This document shows, in pieces, positions 16,210-25,467 of a DNA stretch of 64,000 bases. The notes below the pieces were generated by a model that was not told the DNA's origin, ran no database searches, and was given only the letters and a program-made list of their open reading frames with translations. This DNA comes from Halomonas sp. Y3 (GTDB taxonomy: Bacteria; Pseudomonadota; Gammaproteobacteria; Pseudomonadales; Halomonadaceae): NCBI RefSeq assembly GCF_024137965.1, contig NZ_CP099975.1:2790001-2854000 (forward strand), written 5' to 3'. Both the position numbers and the translations under genes were made by a program. Positions within the stretch are counted from its first letter, which is position 1; each line of letters opens with the position of its first letter.

Positions 16210-19200
16210 ATGGTCCGACCCGACGAGCCCCCTCACACCGGCAACGCCGATGCGACCCAACAGCGCCTGCTGGAGGTGATCGACACCCTGGTTCAGGAGA
16301 CGCGGCCCCGGCGGCATGACCACCGCCGTGCGACCCTCGACGCCCGCCTGGACCGCGACCTGGGCCTCGACAGCATGGCGCGCTCCGAACTGCTGCTGCG
16401 CCTCGAGGACGCCTTCGACACCCGGCTGCCCGAGAGCGGGCTGATGGCCGACACCCCGGGCGAGCTGCTGACGCTTCTGATGGAGGCCCGCGGCGGCGCG
16501 CCGCCGACGCCCTCGGCCTCGCCCGAGCCCGCAGCGGACCTCGCCGCGGTAGCGGGCACGCCGGATACCGCCGACACCCTCAATGCGGCGCTGGACTGGC
16601 ACCTGGCTCGCCACCCGGAGCGCCCCCATCTGCATATCTACACCGGCGACGACGAGGCGCAGACCCTGAGCTATGCCGAGCTCGATGACGGCGCCCGGGC
16701 CATCGCCGCGGCGCTGCGCCGCCGCGGGGTCTCCCCCGGCGAGCGGGTCGCCCTGATGCTGCCCACCGAGCCCGACTACTTCACCGCTTTCATCGGCATC
16801 CTGCGCGCCGCCGCGGTACCGGTTCCCATCTATCCGCCGGCGCGGCCGGCCCAGCTGGCGGAGCACCTGCGGCGCCACGGCGGCATCCTGAGCAACGCCG
16901 GCGCCAGGGTGCTGATCACCCTGCCCGAGGCCCGCCGGGTAGCGAGCCTGCTGCGGGCCGAGGCACCGCGGCTGGCCAGCATCGTCACGGTGGCAGAGCT
17001 CGGCGAGGAGCTCGGCGAGGAGCTCGGCAGCGACGATGAGGCCGACAGCGGAGACGCCGAGCCCCTCGACGCCGATAGCCTGGGGCTGCTGCAGTACACC
17101 TCGGGCAGCACCGGGGACCCCAAGGGGGTCACGTTGACCCATGGCCAGCTGCTGGCCAACATCCGCGCCATGGGCGAACGGCTGGAGGTGACCTCCCGGG
17201 ACGTCTTCGTCAGCTGGCTGCCGCTCTACCACGACATGGGCCTGATCGGCGCCTGGCTGGGCAGCCTCTACCACGCCGTTCCGCTGGTGGTGATGTCGCC
17301 CCTCGCCTTCCTCTCCCGCCCCCAGCGCTGGCTCGAGCTGATCCACCGCCACCGGGCCACCCTCTCCGGCGCCCCCAACTTCGGCTATGAGCTCTGCCTG
17401 CGCACCCTGGATGCCCGCCGTCTGGAAGGACTCGACCTGAGCAGCTGGCGGGTCGCCTTCAACGGCGCCGAGCCGGTCAGCCCAGGCACCATGCAGCGCT
17501 TCGCCGAGAACCTCGCCGACTTCGGGCTGCGGCCGGACGCCCTGATGCCGGTGTACGGCCTCGCCGAATCCGCGGTGGGCCTGTGCCTCGCCTCGCCGGG
17601 CCGCGGCCTGGTGCTCGACCGGGTCGATCGCGAGACCTTCATGACGCGGCAGGAGGCGCGGCCGGTCGCGGCGAGTCAGGAGAGCGACACGGCCCAGACC
17701 TTCGTCAACTGCGGACCGCCGCTGCCGGGCTACGCGGTACGCATCCTCGACCCCGACGGCAGGGAGCTGCCGGAGCGACACGAGGGCGACATCGAGTTTC
17801 GCGGCCCCTCCGCCACGGCGGGCTATTTCGACAACCCGGCGGCCACCGGCAAGCTCTTCCATGGCGCCTGGCTGCGCACCGGCGACCGCGGCTATCTGGT
17901 CGACGGCGACCTGCATATCAGCGGCCGGGTCAAGGACGTGCTGGTGCGAGGCGGGCGCAACCTCTACCCCTACGACCTGGAGGAAGCCATCGGCCGCCTG
18001 GAAGGGGTGCGGCAGGGCTGCGTGGCGGTTTTCGGCCATCTCGACCCCGCAAGCGGCGTCGAGGAGCTGGTGGTAGCGGCGGAGACCCGCCTGACGGACC
18101 CGGCACAGCGCGAGGCGCTGGCCCAGGCGATCCGCGAAGTCACCGTCGATATCGCCAATGTCCCGGCCGATACCGTTCGGCTGGTGCCCCCCACAGCGTG
18201 CTGAAGACCTCCAGCGGCAAGATTCGCCGGGCGGCCACCGCCGAACGCTTCCGCAGCGGTCGTCTCGGCCAGGAGGGCGCCCCCGTCTGGCGTCAGGCGC
18301 TCCGCCTGGCCGCGAAGGCGGGCGTGCAGCGGATGCGACACCGCCTCATCTGGCTCGGCGAGCGCCTCTACGCCGGCTACGCCTGGGGGATCTTCGGCCT
18401 CGGCGGCGTCCTGCTGTGCCTGCTGGCGCTGCCCCTGCCGCGGCTCGGCTGGCGCTGGGCGGTGGCCCATCACCTGGCCCGCCTGGCCGCCGGGCTTGCC
18501 GGTATCCGCCTCGCACGACAGGGCCTCCAGCACCTGCCCCGCCGGGCGCCCTGCGTGCTGGTGGCCAACCACGCCAGCTACCTGGATGCCCTCGCCCTCA
18601 CCGCCGCGCTGCCCCGGGGGTTTCGCTACCTGGCCAAGGCCGAGCTCCGGCAGCGCCTGCTGCCCCGCCTGGTGCTGACGCGCCTGGGCGTGCTGTTCGT
18701 GGAGCGCTTCGATCCTCGCCAGGCCAACCGGGACTCGCAGCGGGTCATGGCCGCCCTGGAGGGCGGTGACTCCCTGGCCTTCTTTCCCGAGGGCACCTTC
18801 CATGCGCAAGCCGGCCTCGGTGACTTTCATATGGGGGCCTTCGTCATCGCGGCTCACGCCGGGGTGCCGGTGGTCCCGGTGGCCCTGACGGGTACCCGGG
18901 CGGTGCTGCGCGGCAGGGAGTGGCTGCCCCGACCCGGCCGGGTTCGGGTCTGCCTCGGCGAGGCGCTCCGCCCGACCGGCGACGACTGGCGCGAGGCGGT
19001 CAGGCTGCGCGACGCCGCCCACGCCTTCATCCGCAACCGCGACGAGAGCGGCGCCCCCCAGCGGCCCGGGCCCTCCACAAAAAAGCCGCCCGGGGCGGGG
19101 CGGCAAGAGCAAGGGACTGGTACAGCAGGGAGGAAGCGTCGGGTGATCACTCCGGCAGCAGGACGCCGTCGATCACATGGATCACGCCGTTGCTGGCCTC

Positions 19201-19217
19201 GATATCGGCCTGGATGA
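16210..19217 (+). CDS. Acyl carrier / fatty-acyl-AMP ligase / PlsC acyltransferase fusion, frame broken
   Basis: About 1000 aa once a frameshift is repaired. Residues 15-95 form an acyl carrier domain with the phosphopantetheine site GLDSM (Ser55). An adenylating domain follows, with [24 protein letters not shown] and the FAAL-type [10 protein letters not shown]. After [17 protein letters not shown] comes a membrane-anchored PlsC-type domain ([15 protein letters not shown]). The frame breaks in a run of six C's at 18187-18192; a seventh C rejoins the parts. The stop at 19215-19217 overruns the fasciclin gene, so the true C-terminus is uncertain. It probably activates a fatty acid and transfers it to a lipid acceptor. 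Confidence 0.8.
18187..18192 (+). other. Single-base frameshift site in the FAAL fusion
   Basis: GTGCCCCCCACAGC needs one more C to encode VPPHS and lead into the conserved [10 protein letters not shown] ending of the adenylating domain. As written, the frame stops at 18204. Confidence 0.85.
19079..19104 (-). terminator. Rho-independent terminator of the fasciclin gene
   Basis: On the minus strand GCCGCCCC and GGGCGGC form a stem followed by six T's, 43 bp past the fasciclin stop codon. The preceding CTGTACCAGTCCC-like stretch also occurs before the terminator at 15004-15030. Confidence 0.8.
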
Positions 19218-19652
19218 CGGTCGCGTCGTTGATCATCACGCTGCCATCCTGGGTGGTGATGGTGATCTCCTGGCCCTGCACCGTCTCGGCGCTCTCCAGA
19301 CCCATGGCGTCCGCGGCCATCACCTTGCCCGCCACCACGTGATAGGTGAGGATCGCCTGCAGGGTCTCCAGGTTCTCGGGCATCAGCAGCTCGTCCAGGG
19401 TACCTTCCGGCAGGGCGGCAAAGGCCTCGTCGGTAGGAGCGAAGACGGTGAAGGGGCCCTCCCCTTCAGGGTATCGACCAGGCCTGCGGCCTCGACGGCG
19501 GCCACCAGGGTCTCGAACTGCCCCGCCGCCACGGCGGTGTCGACGATATCCGGATGGTCGTGATCATGGCTGCCGGCCTGCACCGCACCGGCCATCATCA
19601 GGCCGGCCACGCCGACTCCCATCCAGCGGGTTGCTGCCTTGAAGCTAGTCAT
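19147..19652 (-). CDS. Secreted fasciclin (FAS1) domain protein, frame broken
   Basis: About 168 aa after repairing one base. A signal peptide ([12 protein letters not shown]) is followed by a His/Asp patch (SHDHDHPD) and one FAS1 domain: [18 protein letters not shown], then [27 protein letters not shown] and [13 protein letters not shown] at the C-terminus. The two halves are in different frames because one base is missing from a run at 19461-19464 (LKGEGPFTV is broken). FAS1 proteins are extracellular adhesion or biofilm-matrix proteins. It has its own terminator and a shared intergenic region with the NIF3-like gene. Confidence 0.85.
19461..19464 (-). other. Single-base frameshift site in the fasciclin gene
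   Basis: On the coding strand AAGGGGAGGGCC should be AAG GGG GAG GGC to encode KGEG, so one G is missing. Confidence 0.85.
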
Positions 19653-19784
19653 GGGTCTTGCTCCTCGAATAAATGCCCAGGGGGCGGGTCGTCAGGGGGG
19701 TCGCCCTTGTACGCGACAACTTATTTGTACACGTGCTGAACAAGAAGTTCACCGCCGACAGAATTTTTTACAGGAGCCTGAATC

Positions 19785-20099
19785 ATGTACAAGCTGGCTT
19801 TCTTCGTGCCCGTGGAGAGCGCCGAAGCGGTCAAGGAGGCGGTCTTCGCCACCGGCGCCGGCCGCATCGGCGACTACGAGGCGTGCTGCTTCCAGACCCG
19901 GGGCACCGGGCAGTTCCGCCCCCTGGCCGGCGCCAATCCGCATATCGGCCGCGTGGGCGATCTGGAGCGGGTCGAGGAGCTCAAGGTGGAACTGGTCTGC
20001 GAGGATCACCTGATCCGCCAGGCGGTGGCGGCACTCAGGGCCGCCCACCCCTACGAGGAGCCGGCCTTCGACGTCTGGCGGCTGGAGAGCGTCGAGTAG
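19785..20099 (+). CDS. NIF3-like (YqfO C-terminal-like) small protein
   Basis: A 104-aa protein matching the small stand-alone domain inserted in YqfO/NIF3 proteins. Hallmarks are the N-terminal FFVPVESAEAVKEAVFATGAG, the GTGQFRP segment and the C-terminal HPYEEPAFDVW. The fold is related to PII/CutA trimers, and the biological role is not settled. The ribosome site is CAGGAG upstream of the ATG. It stands alone between fasciclin and a Nudix gene, both on the minus strand. Confidence 0.88.
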   Translation: MYKLAFFVPVESAEAVKEAVFATGAGRIGDYEACCFQTRGTGQFRPLAGANPHIGRVGDLERVEELKVELVCEDHLIRQAVAALRAAHPYEEPAFDVWRLESVE

Positions 20100-20117
20100 C
20101 ACTCGACGGTCACCCAA

Positions 20118-20675
20118 TCAGGCCGAACCGAAGTAGCGCTCGCGATCCTCGGGGGTGATATCGCTGACATGCAGCGGGTAGTGGCCGCCGTCACGATCCT
20201 TGAAGAAGTGGCGCAGGGTGCGCTCGATGGTGGGGAAGGCGAGCTCCTCCCAGGGGATCTCGTGCTCCTCGAACAGCGCCACCTCCAGGCTCTCCGGGCC
20301 GGCGGCGAAGCCGCCCACCAGGTCGGCACGGAACATCATGTAGACCTGGTTGATGTGCGGCAGGTTGATCATGGCGTAGAGCCCCTGCAGCGCCACCTCG
20401 GCACAGGCCTCCTCCCGGGTCTCCCGGGCGGCGGCCTCGCCGGTCGTCTCGGCGTTCTCCATGAAGCCCGCCGGCAGGGTCCAGTAGCCCCGGCGCGGTG
20501 CGATGGCGCGGCGGCAGAGCAGCACCCGGGTGCCGCTGACCGGCAGGGTGCCGGCCACGATGCGCGGGTTCTGGTAGTGGATGGTGCCGCACTCGTCGCA
20601 CAGGAAGCGCGGACGGTCGTCACCCTCGGGGATGGCGAAACGGACGGTGTGGCCGCAGTGGCTGCAGAAGTTCAT
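20118..20675 (-). CDS. Nudix hydrolase with N-terminal zinc ribbon
   Basis: A 185-aa enzyme. Two CxxC pairs at the N-terminus (CSHCGH and CDECG) form a zinc ribbon, followed by a Nudix box (GFMENAETTGEAAARETREE and following residues). The architecture resembles NudC-like or ADP-ribose/NADH pyrophosphatases, but it lacks the longer NudC N-terminal domain. It probably cleaves a nucleoside diphosphate compound; the exact substrate is unknown. It is convergent with the NIF3-like gene and divergent from a second Nudix gene. Confidence 0.88.
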   Translation of the reverse strand: MNFCSHCGHTVRFAIPEGDDRPRFLCDECGTIHYQNPRIVAGTLPVSGTRVLLCRRAIAPRRGYWTLPAGFMENAETTGEAAARETREEACAEVALQGLYAMINLPHINQVYMMFRADLVGGFAAGPESLEVALFEEHEIPWEELAFPTIERTLRHFFKDRDGGHYPLHVSDITPEDRERYFGSA

Positions 20676-20753
20676 GGGGCTCCCAGGCAGGCTGACGGGC
20701 TTGACGCCGCGGAAGGCGGCCGGGTAGAAGGAACCAAACCCGGTGGAAACTCC

Positions 20754-21389
20754 ATGTTAGAGAAACTTCGCGAACGCCTGCAAGCGCACCGCCCCCGCCG
20801 CACCGCGCTGCGCCTCCCCGAGGCGGCGGTGCTGCTGCCCATCGTCGACCGCCCCGAGCCGACCCTGCTGTTCACCCGGCGCGCCGATCACCTCAACACC
20901 CACGGCGGACAGGTCGCCTTTCCCGGCGGCAAGCGCGAGCCCCAGGACCCGGATCTGCTGACCACTGCCCTGCGCGAGTCCGAGGAGGAGATCGCCCTGC
21001 CCCGTGACAGGGTAGAGCTCCTCGGCCGGCTCTCCGACGTGATCTCCCTGCACGGCCTGCGCGTGACGCCCTGGGTCGGCGTGATTCCACCGGACCTGCC
21101 CCTGGCACCCGATCCCACCGAGCTTGACCTGCTCTTCGAGGTGCCGCTTGCGCTGTTCCTGGAGGATCGCCGCCACCATACCGACGTCATTCCCCACGAC
21201 GGGGTGCTGCACTATGTGCCCAACTACCACGTCGACGGCCAGGTGATCTGGGGGCTCTCGGCCATGATGCTGGTGGAGCTGCTGGCCGAGGGGTTCGGCC
21301 GCCCGATCAGCCTGACCCGGGAGCCGCCGGGGCGACTCTGCTACTTTCCCGAACGCCTGCTGCGCATCCAGCAGCAGGCGAGCCCCTGA
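20754..21389 (+). CDS. CoA pyrophosphatase-type Nudix hydrolase (NudL family)
   Basis: A 211-aa Nudix protein of the NudL/YeaB group, which cleaves coenzyme A or related dinucleotides. The family motif HGGQVAFPGGKREPQD is followed by a Nudix box with ALRESEEEI, and the C-terminus contains IWGLSAMMLVELL as in CoA pyrophosphatases. The ATG at 20754 follows GGTGGAAACTCC. It starts a run of four same-strand genes ending with the FixJ-like regulator (24268). Confidence 0.88.
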   Translation: MLEKLRERLQAHRPRRTALRLPEAAVLLPIVDRPEPTLLFTRRADHLNTHGGQVAFPGGKREPQDPDLLTTALRESEEEIALPRDRVELLGRLSDVISLHGLRVTPWVGVIPPDLPLAPDPTELDLLFEVPLALFLEDRRHHTDVIPHDGVLHYVPNYHVDGQVIWGLSAMMLVELLAEGFGRPISLTREPPGRLCYFPERLLRIQQQASP

Positions 21390-21418
21390 GCCTATTCGCC
21401 CACTCGGAGATAACGACG

Positions 21419-22075
21419 CTGAACACCCTCCCCCCCGCCCTGGCCCCCGGCGCCCTGCCGGAGCTGATCGACGCCCTGGTAGAGCAGGGCTGGTACCTGG
21501 GCCTGGGCGTGCTCGATGCCGAGCTCTGCGCCCAGCTCCACGCGGAGCTTGCGACCCTCGCCGGCCAGGACGCCCTGGAGGCCGCCGGTATCGGCCGCGG
21601 CCAGGAGCACCGGCTGCGCCGCGATATCCGCGGGGACGCCATCCACTGGCTCGACCGCGAGAGCCTCGCCCAGCGCCGCTACCTGGAGGCCATGGGCGAG
21701 CTCCAGCGGGCGCTCAACCAGGCGCTCTTCCTGGGGCTCTTCGAGTACGAGGCGCACTTCGCCCACTATCCCCCCGGCGCCTTCTACCGCAAGCACCTGG
21801 ACAGCTTCCGCGGCCGCGCCAACCGGGTGGTCTCCACCGTGGGCTATCTCAACCCGGACTGGCCCGCCGACGGCGGCGGCGAGATGGCGCTCTTCGCCCC
21901 GGACGCCCCCGAACGCGAGGTCGCCCGGGTGCGGCCGGAGGCGGGCAACTTCGCCTGCTTTCTCTCCGATAGCGTCCCCCACGAGGTGCTGCCCACCCGG
22001 CGGCCTCGGGCCAGCATCGCCGGCTGGTTCCGGCGCAACGCCTCCCTGGGCGGCCTGGTGGATCCGGCGCGCTGA
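21419..22075 (+). CDS. 2OG-Fe(II) oxygenase (prolyl 4-hydroxylase-like)
   Basis: About 218 aa if started near 21419. The iron site is visible (YRKHLDSF, His-x-Asp, and SVPHEVLP, distal His), with the 2-oxoglutarate Arg in RRPRASIAGWF. Such enzymes hydroxylate protein or small-molecule substrates. No good start codon is present: GGAG precedes ATAACGACGCTG, and family-like sequence begins there (TTLNTLPPAL), so the start may be CTG at 21419, or an ATG may have become ATA at 21410. A GTG at 21509 would cost 30 residues. The stop overlaps the kinase start (TGATG). Confidence 0.8.
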   Translation: MNTLPPALAPGALPELIDALVEQGWYLGLGVLDAELCAQLHAELATLAGQDALEAAGIGRGQEHRLRRDIRGDAIHWLDRESLAQRRYLEAMGELQRALNQALFLGLFEYEAHFAHYPPGAFYRKHLDSFRGRANRVVSTVGYLNPDWPADGGGEMALFAPDAPEREVARVRPEAGNFACFLSDSVPHEVLPTRRPRASIAGWFRRNASLGGLVDPAR

Positions 22076-23621
22076 TGAAAAGCGACGATATGCAGCGGCG
22101 CCTGGCGGCCCTGGAGGCGAAGAACCGCGAGCTCAGGCGGGAGCGGGACCACTACCGCTGGCTGGCCGAGAGCTCCACCGATCTGATCAGCCGCCACGCC
22201 CGGGACGGCACCTTCCTCTACGCCTCCGAGGCCGCCCGGGACCTGCTCGGCTACGCCCCCGAGGAGCTGATCGGGGTCTCCGCCTACGATCTCTTCCACC
22301 CGGCGGACCTGGCCGACCTGCTCAACAAGTCGCCGCGGGTCTACTACCACGACGGCTTCTACCAGCAGACCTACCGCTTCCGGGCCAGGGGCGGCCACTA
22401 CGTCTGGTTCGAGACCACCAGCCGCACCCGCCGCGACCCCGCCACCGGCGAGCTTCTGGACATCCTCTGCGTCTCCCGGGACGTGGGCCGACGCATCCAG
22501 GCCGAGGCCAACCGCGAGCGCCTGGCCCGGGTGGTGGAGTCCACCACCGACTATGTGCTCTTCATGGATGACGACGAGCGCCTCTTCGACGCCAACGAGG
22601 CCGCCCGCCGCCTGCTGGGGCTGCCACGCAGTGAGGCCAGCGCCCGCCTGGCCGACGCCTATACCGCCGGCTCCCTGGGCGAGCTGCGCGACCTGGTGCT
22701 GCCCGCGGTGGCCCGCTACGGCTCCTGGAGCGGTGAGCTGGAGATGCGCGGCCAGGAGGGGCCGGTGCCGGTGCTCAGCGTGGTCACCGCCCACCGGGAG
22801 CCCGGCAGCGAGCCGGGCCATGTCTCGCTGCTCAACCGCGACATCCGCCTGCGCAAGGCCGCCGAGGCCCAGGCCCGCCGTCACCAGGAGCAGATCGCCC
22901 ACGCCAACCGTCTGGCCACCACCGGCGAGCTGGCCTCCAATATCGCCCACGAGCTCAACCAGCCCCTGGGCGCCATCGCCAACTACGCCAGCGGCGCCCT
23001 GTTCAAGCTCGACGCCGCCCCCGACCAGCCCGCCGAGGCCCTGCGCCTGCCCCTTGAGCGGATTCGCGACCAGGTAGACCGCCTGGCCGAGCGCCTGCGC
23101 CATATCCGCACCTTCGTGCGCAAGGGCCAGACCCGCCCCCGCCCCCAGGAGCTGCTCGCCGTGGTGGATGCGGCCTGCCGGCTCTGCGAATGGCAGTTCC
23201 AGCAGGCCGGCATCGCCCTGGAGCACGACCTGCCTGAGGCGCTGCCCCGGGTGGTGGTGGACCCGGTGGCCCTGGAGCAGGTGCTGGTCAACCTGCTGCT
23301 CAACGCCCTGGAGGCGAGCCGGGAGCATCCCGGCGCCGAGCGGGTCCGCCTGCGCGCTCGCCAGAGCGGCCGACGCGAGGTCACCCTGACCGTCAGCGAC
23401 CAGGGGCCCGGTGTGCCCGCCGAGGAGGCCGAGCGCATCTTCGCCCCCTTCCACTCCGGGCGCCCGGAGGCCTCGGCATGGGGCTCGCCATCAGCCACTC
23501 GCTGATGGAGGCCATGGGCGGCAGCCTGCGCCTGCTCCCGGCCGACGGTTCCGGTGGCGCCACCTTTGCCGCTACACTGCTGGCCGAACCCTCTGCCATG
23601 GTTTCCACGAGGCATCCGTGA
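22075..23621 (+). CDS. PAS-PAS sensor histidine kinase (FixL-like), frame broken near the end
   Basis: About 514 aa after repair. Two PAS domains (about residues 27-140 and 150-260) precede a kinase core with phospho-His292 in IAHELNQPLG, an N box (LLNALEASREH) and SDQGPGVP (G1). The G2 box is lost because one C is missing at 23463-23465: RPGGLGMGLAISHSLMEAMG appears only in the next frame, which ends at 23621. There are no transmembrane segments, so it is a cytosolic sensor. Its stop overlaps the response-regulator start. The signal is unknown. Confidence 0.88.
23463..23465 (+). other. Single-base frameshift site in the histidine kinase
   Basis: GGGCGCCCGGAGGCC needs one more C to read GRPGGLGMGL, the conserved ATP-lid region of the kinase. 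Confidence 0.82.
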
Positions 23622-24268
23622 CCGACCACCCCAACGCCTGCATCGCCATCGTCGACGACGACGACGCCCTGCGCGAATCGCTCGCCTGGCTGCTCGACTC
23701 CGTGGGGCTCGCCAGCCGCCCCTTCGCCGACGGCGAGGCCTTCCTGCTCGCCGAGCCCTCCGCCTTCGATACGGTACTGCTCGACGTTCGCATGCCGGGA
23801 TTCTCCGGCCTGCAGGTTCAGCAGCGCCTGAACGAACGCAGCGACGCCCCCCCCGTGATCTTCATGACCGGCCACGGCGACGTGCCCATGGCCGTGGCGG
23901 CGCTCAAGGCCGGGGCCCTGGACTTCATCGAGAAGCCCTTCAACCACCAGCAGCTGATCGACACCGTCCAGCGGGCCCTGCTGGCCCACCAGCGAAGGCG
24001 CCAGCAGCGCGCCCGACTCGACGATCTCCAGGCGCGCTATGCGGGACTACGCCCCAAGGAGCGGCAGATCCTGGTCCACGTCGCCGAGGGGATGACCAGT
24101 CGCGAAGTCGCCGAACACCTCGCCATTAGCGCCAAGACCGTGGAGGTCTATCGACTGCGCGCCATGAAGGCGCTGGGAGCGTCGAGCCTCGCCGAGCTGG
24201 TCCGGCTCTGCGTCGCCCTGGAGCTGGTGGAGACGCTGCCTGACCGGGGTCAAGTCGACGCCGATTGA
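23618..24268 (+). CDS. FixJ/NarL-type response regulator
   Basis: A 216-aa regulator. The receiver domain has the acidic pocket VDDDD (residues 12-16), phospho-Asp56 in LLDVRMPG and Lys106 in EKPF. A LuxR-type helix-turn-helix follows (MTSREVAEHLAISAKTVEVY). It starts with GTG inside the end of the kinase gene, so the pair is coupled. The receiver resembles FixJ, DctR and TodT. Nearby downstream genes encode a small Cys/His protein and a His-rich cytochrome c, which may be its targets. Confidence 0.92.
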   Translation: MTDHPNACIAIVDDDDALRESLAWLLDSVGLASRPFADGEAFLLAEPSAFDTVLLDVRMPGFSGLQVQQRLNERSDAPPVIFMTGHGDVPMAVAALKAGALDFIEKPFNHQQLIDTVQRALLAHQRRRQQRARLDDLQARYAGLRPKERQILVHVAEGMTSREVAEHLAISAKTVEVYRLRAMKALGASSLAELVRLCVALELVETLPDRGQVDAD

Positions 24269-24351
24269 TACCCGCCGAGGCGTCCCGACGCCTTGCCGCG
24301 GCCACCGCCCCGAGAGATGATCCCGGCATCACCCTGGCTCACGGTCTTCCC

Positions 24352-24717
24352 ATGCGACGTCTCGCCCTGCTGCTCGGCTTCTGCCTGCTGCTTGCCTTCT
24401 CGGCAAGCGGGCAGCTGCTGGCCGGGCCGCCGGGGACGACCGCCCAGGCCCCGCCCGACCCGTCGGCCGTCGCGACCCCGAGTCATGCGCACGCGGTCCA
24501 TGCCCCCTCGGCCAGCGCACCGGCGGAACGGCTTGCCGACTGTCCGGACGAGGCTCACGGCACCGAGTGCCTGGCCGCCGGCCACTGCCTGAGCGGCACC
24601 GCCGGCCGCTTCAGCCTGGCGAACTCCCCCGCCGGGGCCACCTGCCCGCCGCCGCCCGAGCTGCGGCACCTCCCGGCTCCCTGCGACCGCCTCGAACGTC
24701 CTCCCAGAACCACCTGA
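24352..24717 (+). CDS. Small exported Cys/His-rich protein (metal leader-ORF type)
   Basis: 121 aa. An N-terminal signal peptide or anchor (LALLLGFCLLLAFSASG) is followed by a His patch (PSHAHAVHAP), scattered cysteines (CPDEAHGTEC, GHC, CPPPPE) and a tail ending LERPPRTT. It resembles the loosely related CopL / DUF2946 / CzcI kind of small metal-linked proteins, but I cannot name a family firmly. It lies 62 bp before the cytochrome c gene, with a GAGCCG/CGGCTC hairpin in the gap. Three other small exported ORFs in this block have the same placement. Confidence 0.6.
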   Translation: MRRLALLLGFCLLLAFSASGQLLAGPPGTTAQAPPDPSAVATPSHAHAVHAPSASAPAERLADCPDEAHGTECLAAGHCLSGTAGRFSLANSPAGATCPPPPELRHLPAPCDRLERPPRTT

Positions 24718-24779
24718 TTCCGCTGCCTTGCTCGAGCCGCCATGACGGCTCATCCCTCACGGATATCAGGAGATTCTCC

Positions 24780-25421
24780 ATGTCAGCCTTCGTCTCGCCC
24801 AAGCGCCCCCTGCGCCCCCTGCGCCACCTGCCCCTCATCCTGCTTGCCGCCTTGGCCCTCGCCGGCCCCCTTCATGCCCATGACGACAGCAAAGAGAGCC
24901 AGGCATCCGCCCCGCATCACGGCGCACACGCCCATGCGCCGGCCCCTGCCAGCGACCACGGCGACCACGGCGACCACGCCCACGCACCGGCCCCTGCCAA
25001 CGACCATGGCGACCATGCCCATGGCCACGGCGACCATGCCCATGGCGATCATGGCCGCCAGGCCCCGCAGGAGTGGCTCGATAGGGAAAGCCCCCTGGTG
25101 CCCAGCGCCGACAACCTGGCTTTCGGGCAGCAGGTCTATCAGCGCTACTGCGCCGCCTGTCATGGCGAGAGGGGACGCGGGGACGGTGTCGCCGCCGGCG
25201 TGGCCGGCTTCGTGCCAGTACCCACCGACCTCGCCCAGCATGGGGCCGGTCACGCGGCCGGGGAATACGCCTGGCTGGTGAAGGCGGGCAACCCCGAGAG
25301 CGCCATGCCACGCTTTGCCGGCAAGCTCGGAGAGGAGGAGACCTGGGCCGTGGTGCTCTACATCCGCCACGTCCTGGCCGCCGGCGAAGCGGATGACGAG
25401 GCCGGCGGCCACCGCCACTGA
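24780..25421 (+). CDS. Periplasmic c-type cytochrome with His/Asp-rich repeat
   Basis: 213 aa. A signal peptide (LLAALALAGPLHA) is followed by a metal-binding stretch of repeated DHGDHAHA-like units (about residues 46-92), then one class I cytochrome c domain with CAACH (Cys124, Cys127, His128) and a likely axial Met176 in SAMPRF. The His-rich part probably binds copper or zinc. The start has CAGGAG upstream. It follows the small Cys/His ORF and may transfer electrons in copper oxidation or respiration; the partner is unknown. Confidence 0.85.
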   Translation: MSAFVSPKRPLRPLRHLPLILLAALALAGPLHAHDDSKESQASAPHHGAHAHAPAPASDHGDHGDHAHAPAPANDHGDHAHGHGDHAHGDHGRQAPQEWLDRESPLVPSADNLAFGQQVYQRYCAACHGERGRGDGVAAGVAGFVPVPTDLAQHGAGHAAGEYAWLVKAGNPESAMPRFAGKLGEEETWAVVLYIRHVLAAGEADDEAGGHRH

Positions 25422-25424
25422 CGA

Positions 25425-25450
25425 GAACGGGCGCCCGAGGGCGCCCGTTC
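25425..25450. terminator. Strong stem-loop between convergent genes
   Basis: GAACGGGCGCCC (25425-25436) is perfectly complementary to GGGCGCCCGTTC (25439-25450). It lies between the cytochrome c and L,D-transpeptidase stops and could end both transcripts, though there is no T-run. Confidence 0.55.
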
Positions 25451-25467
25451 CGTGAACCTGGCTCGCG

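Noticed and set aside
15424..18039. An 871-codon minus-strand open frame
   Set aside because: It is antisense to the hydrolase and FAAL genes, with repetitive Gly/Gln/Val-rich translation.
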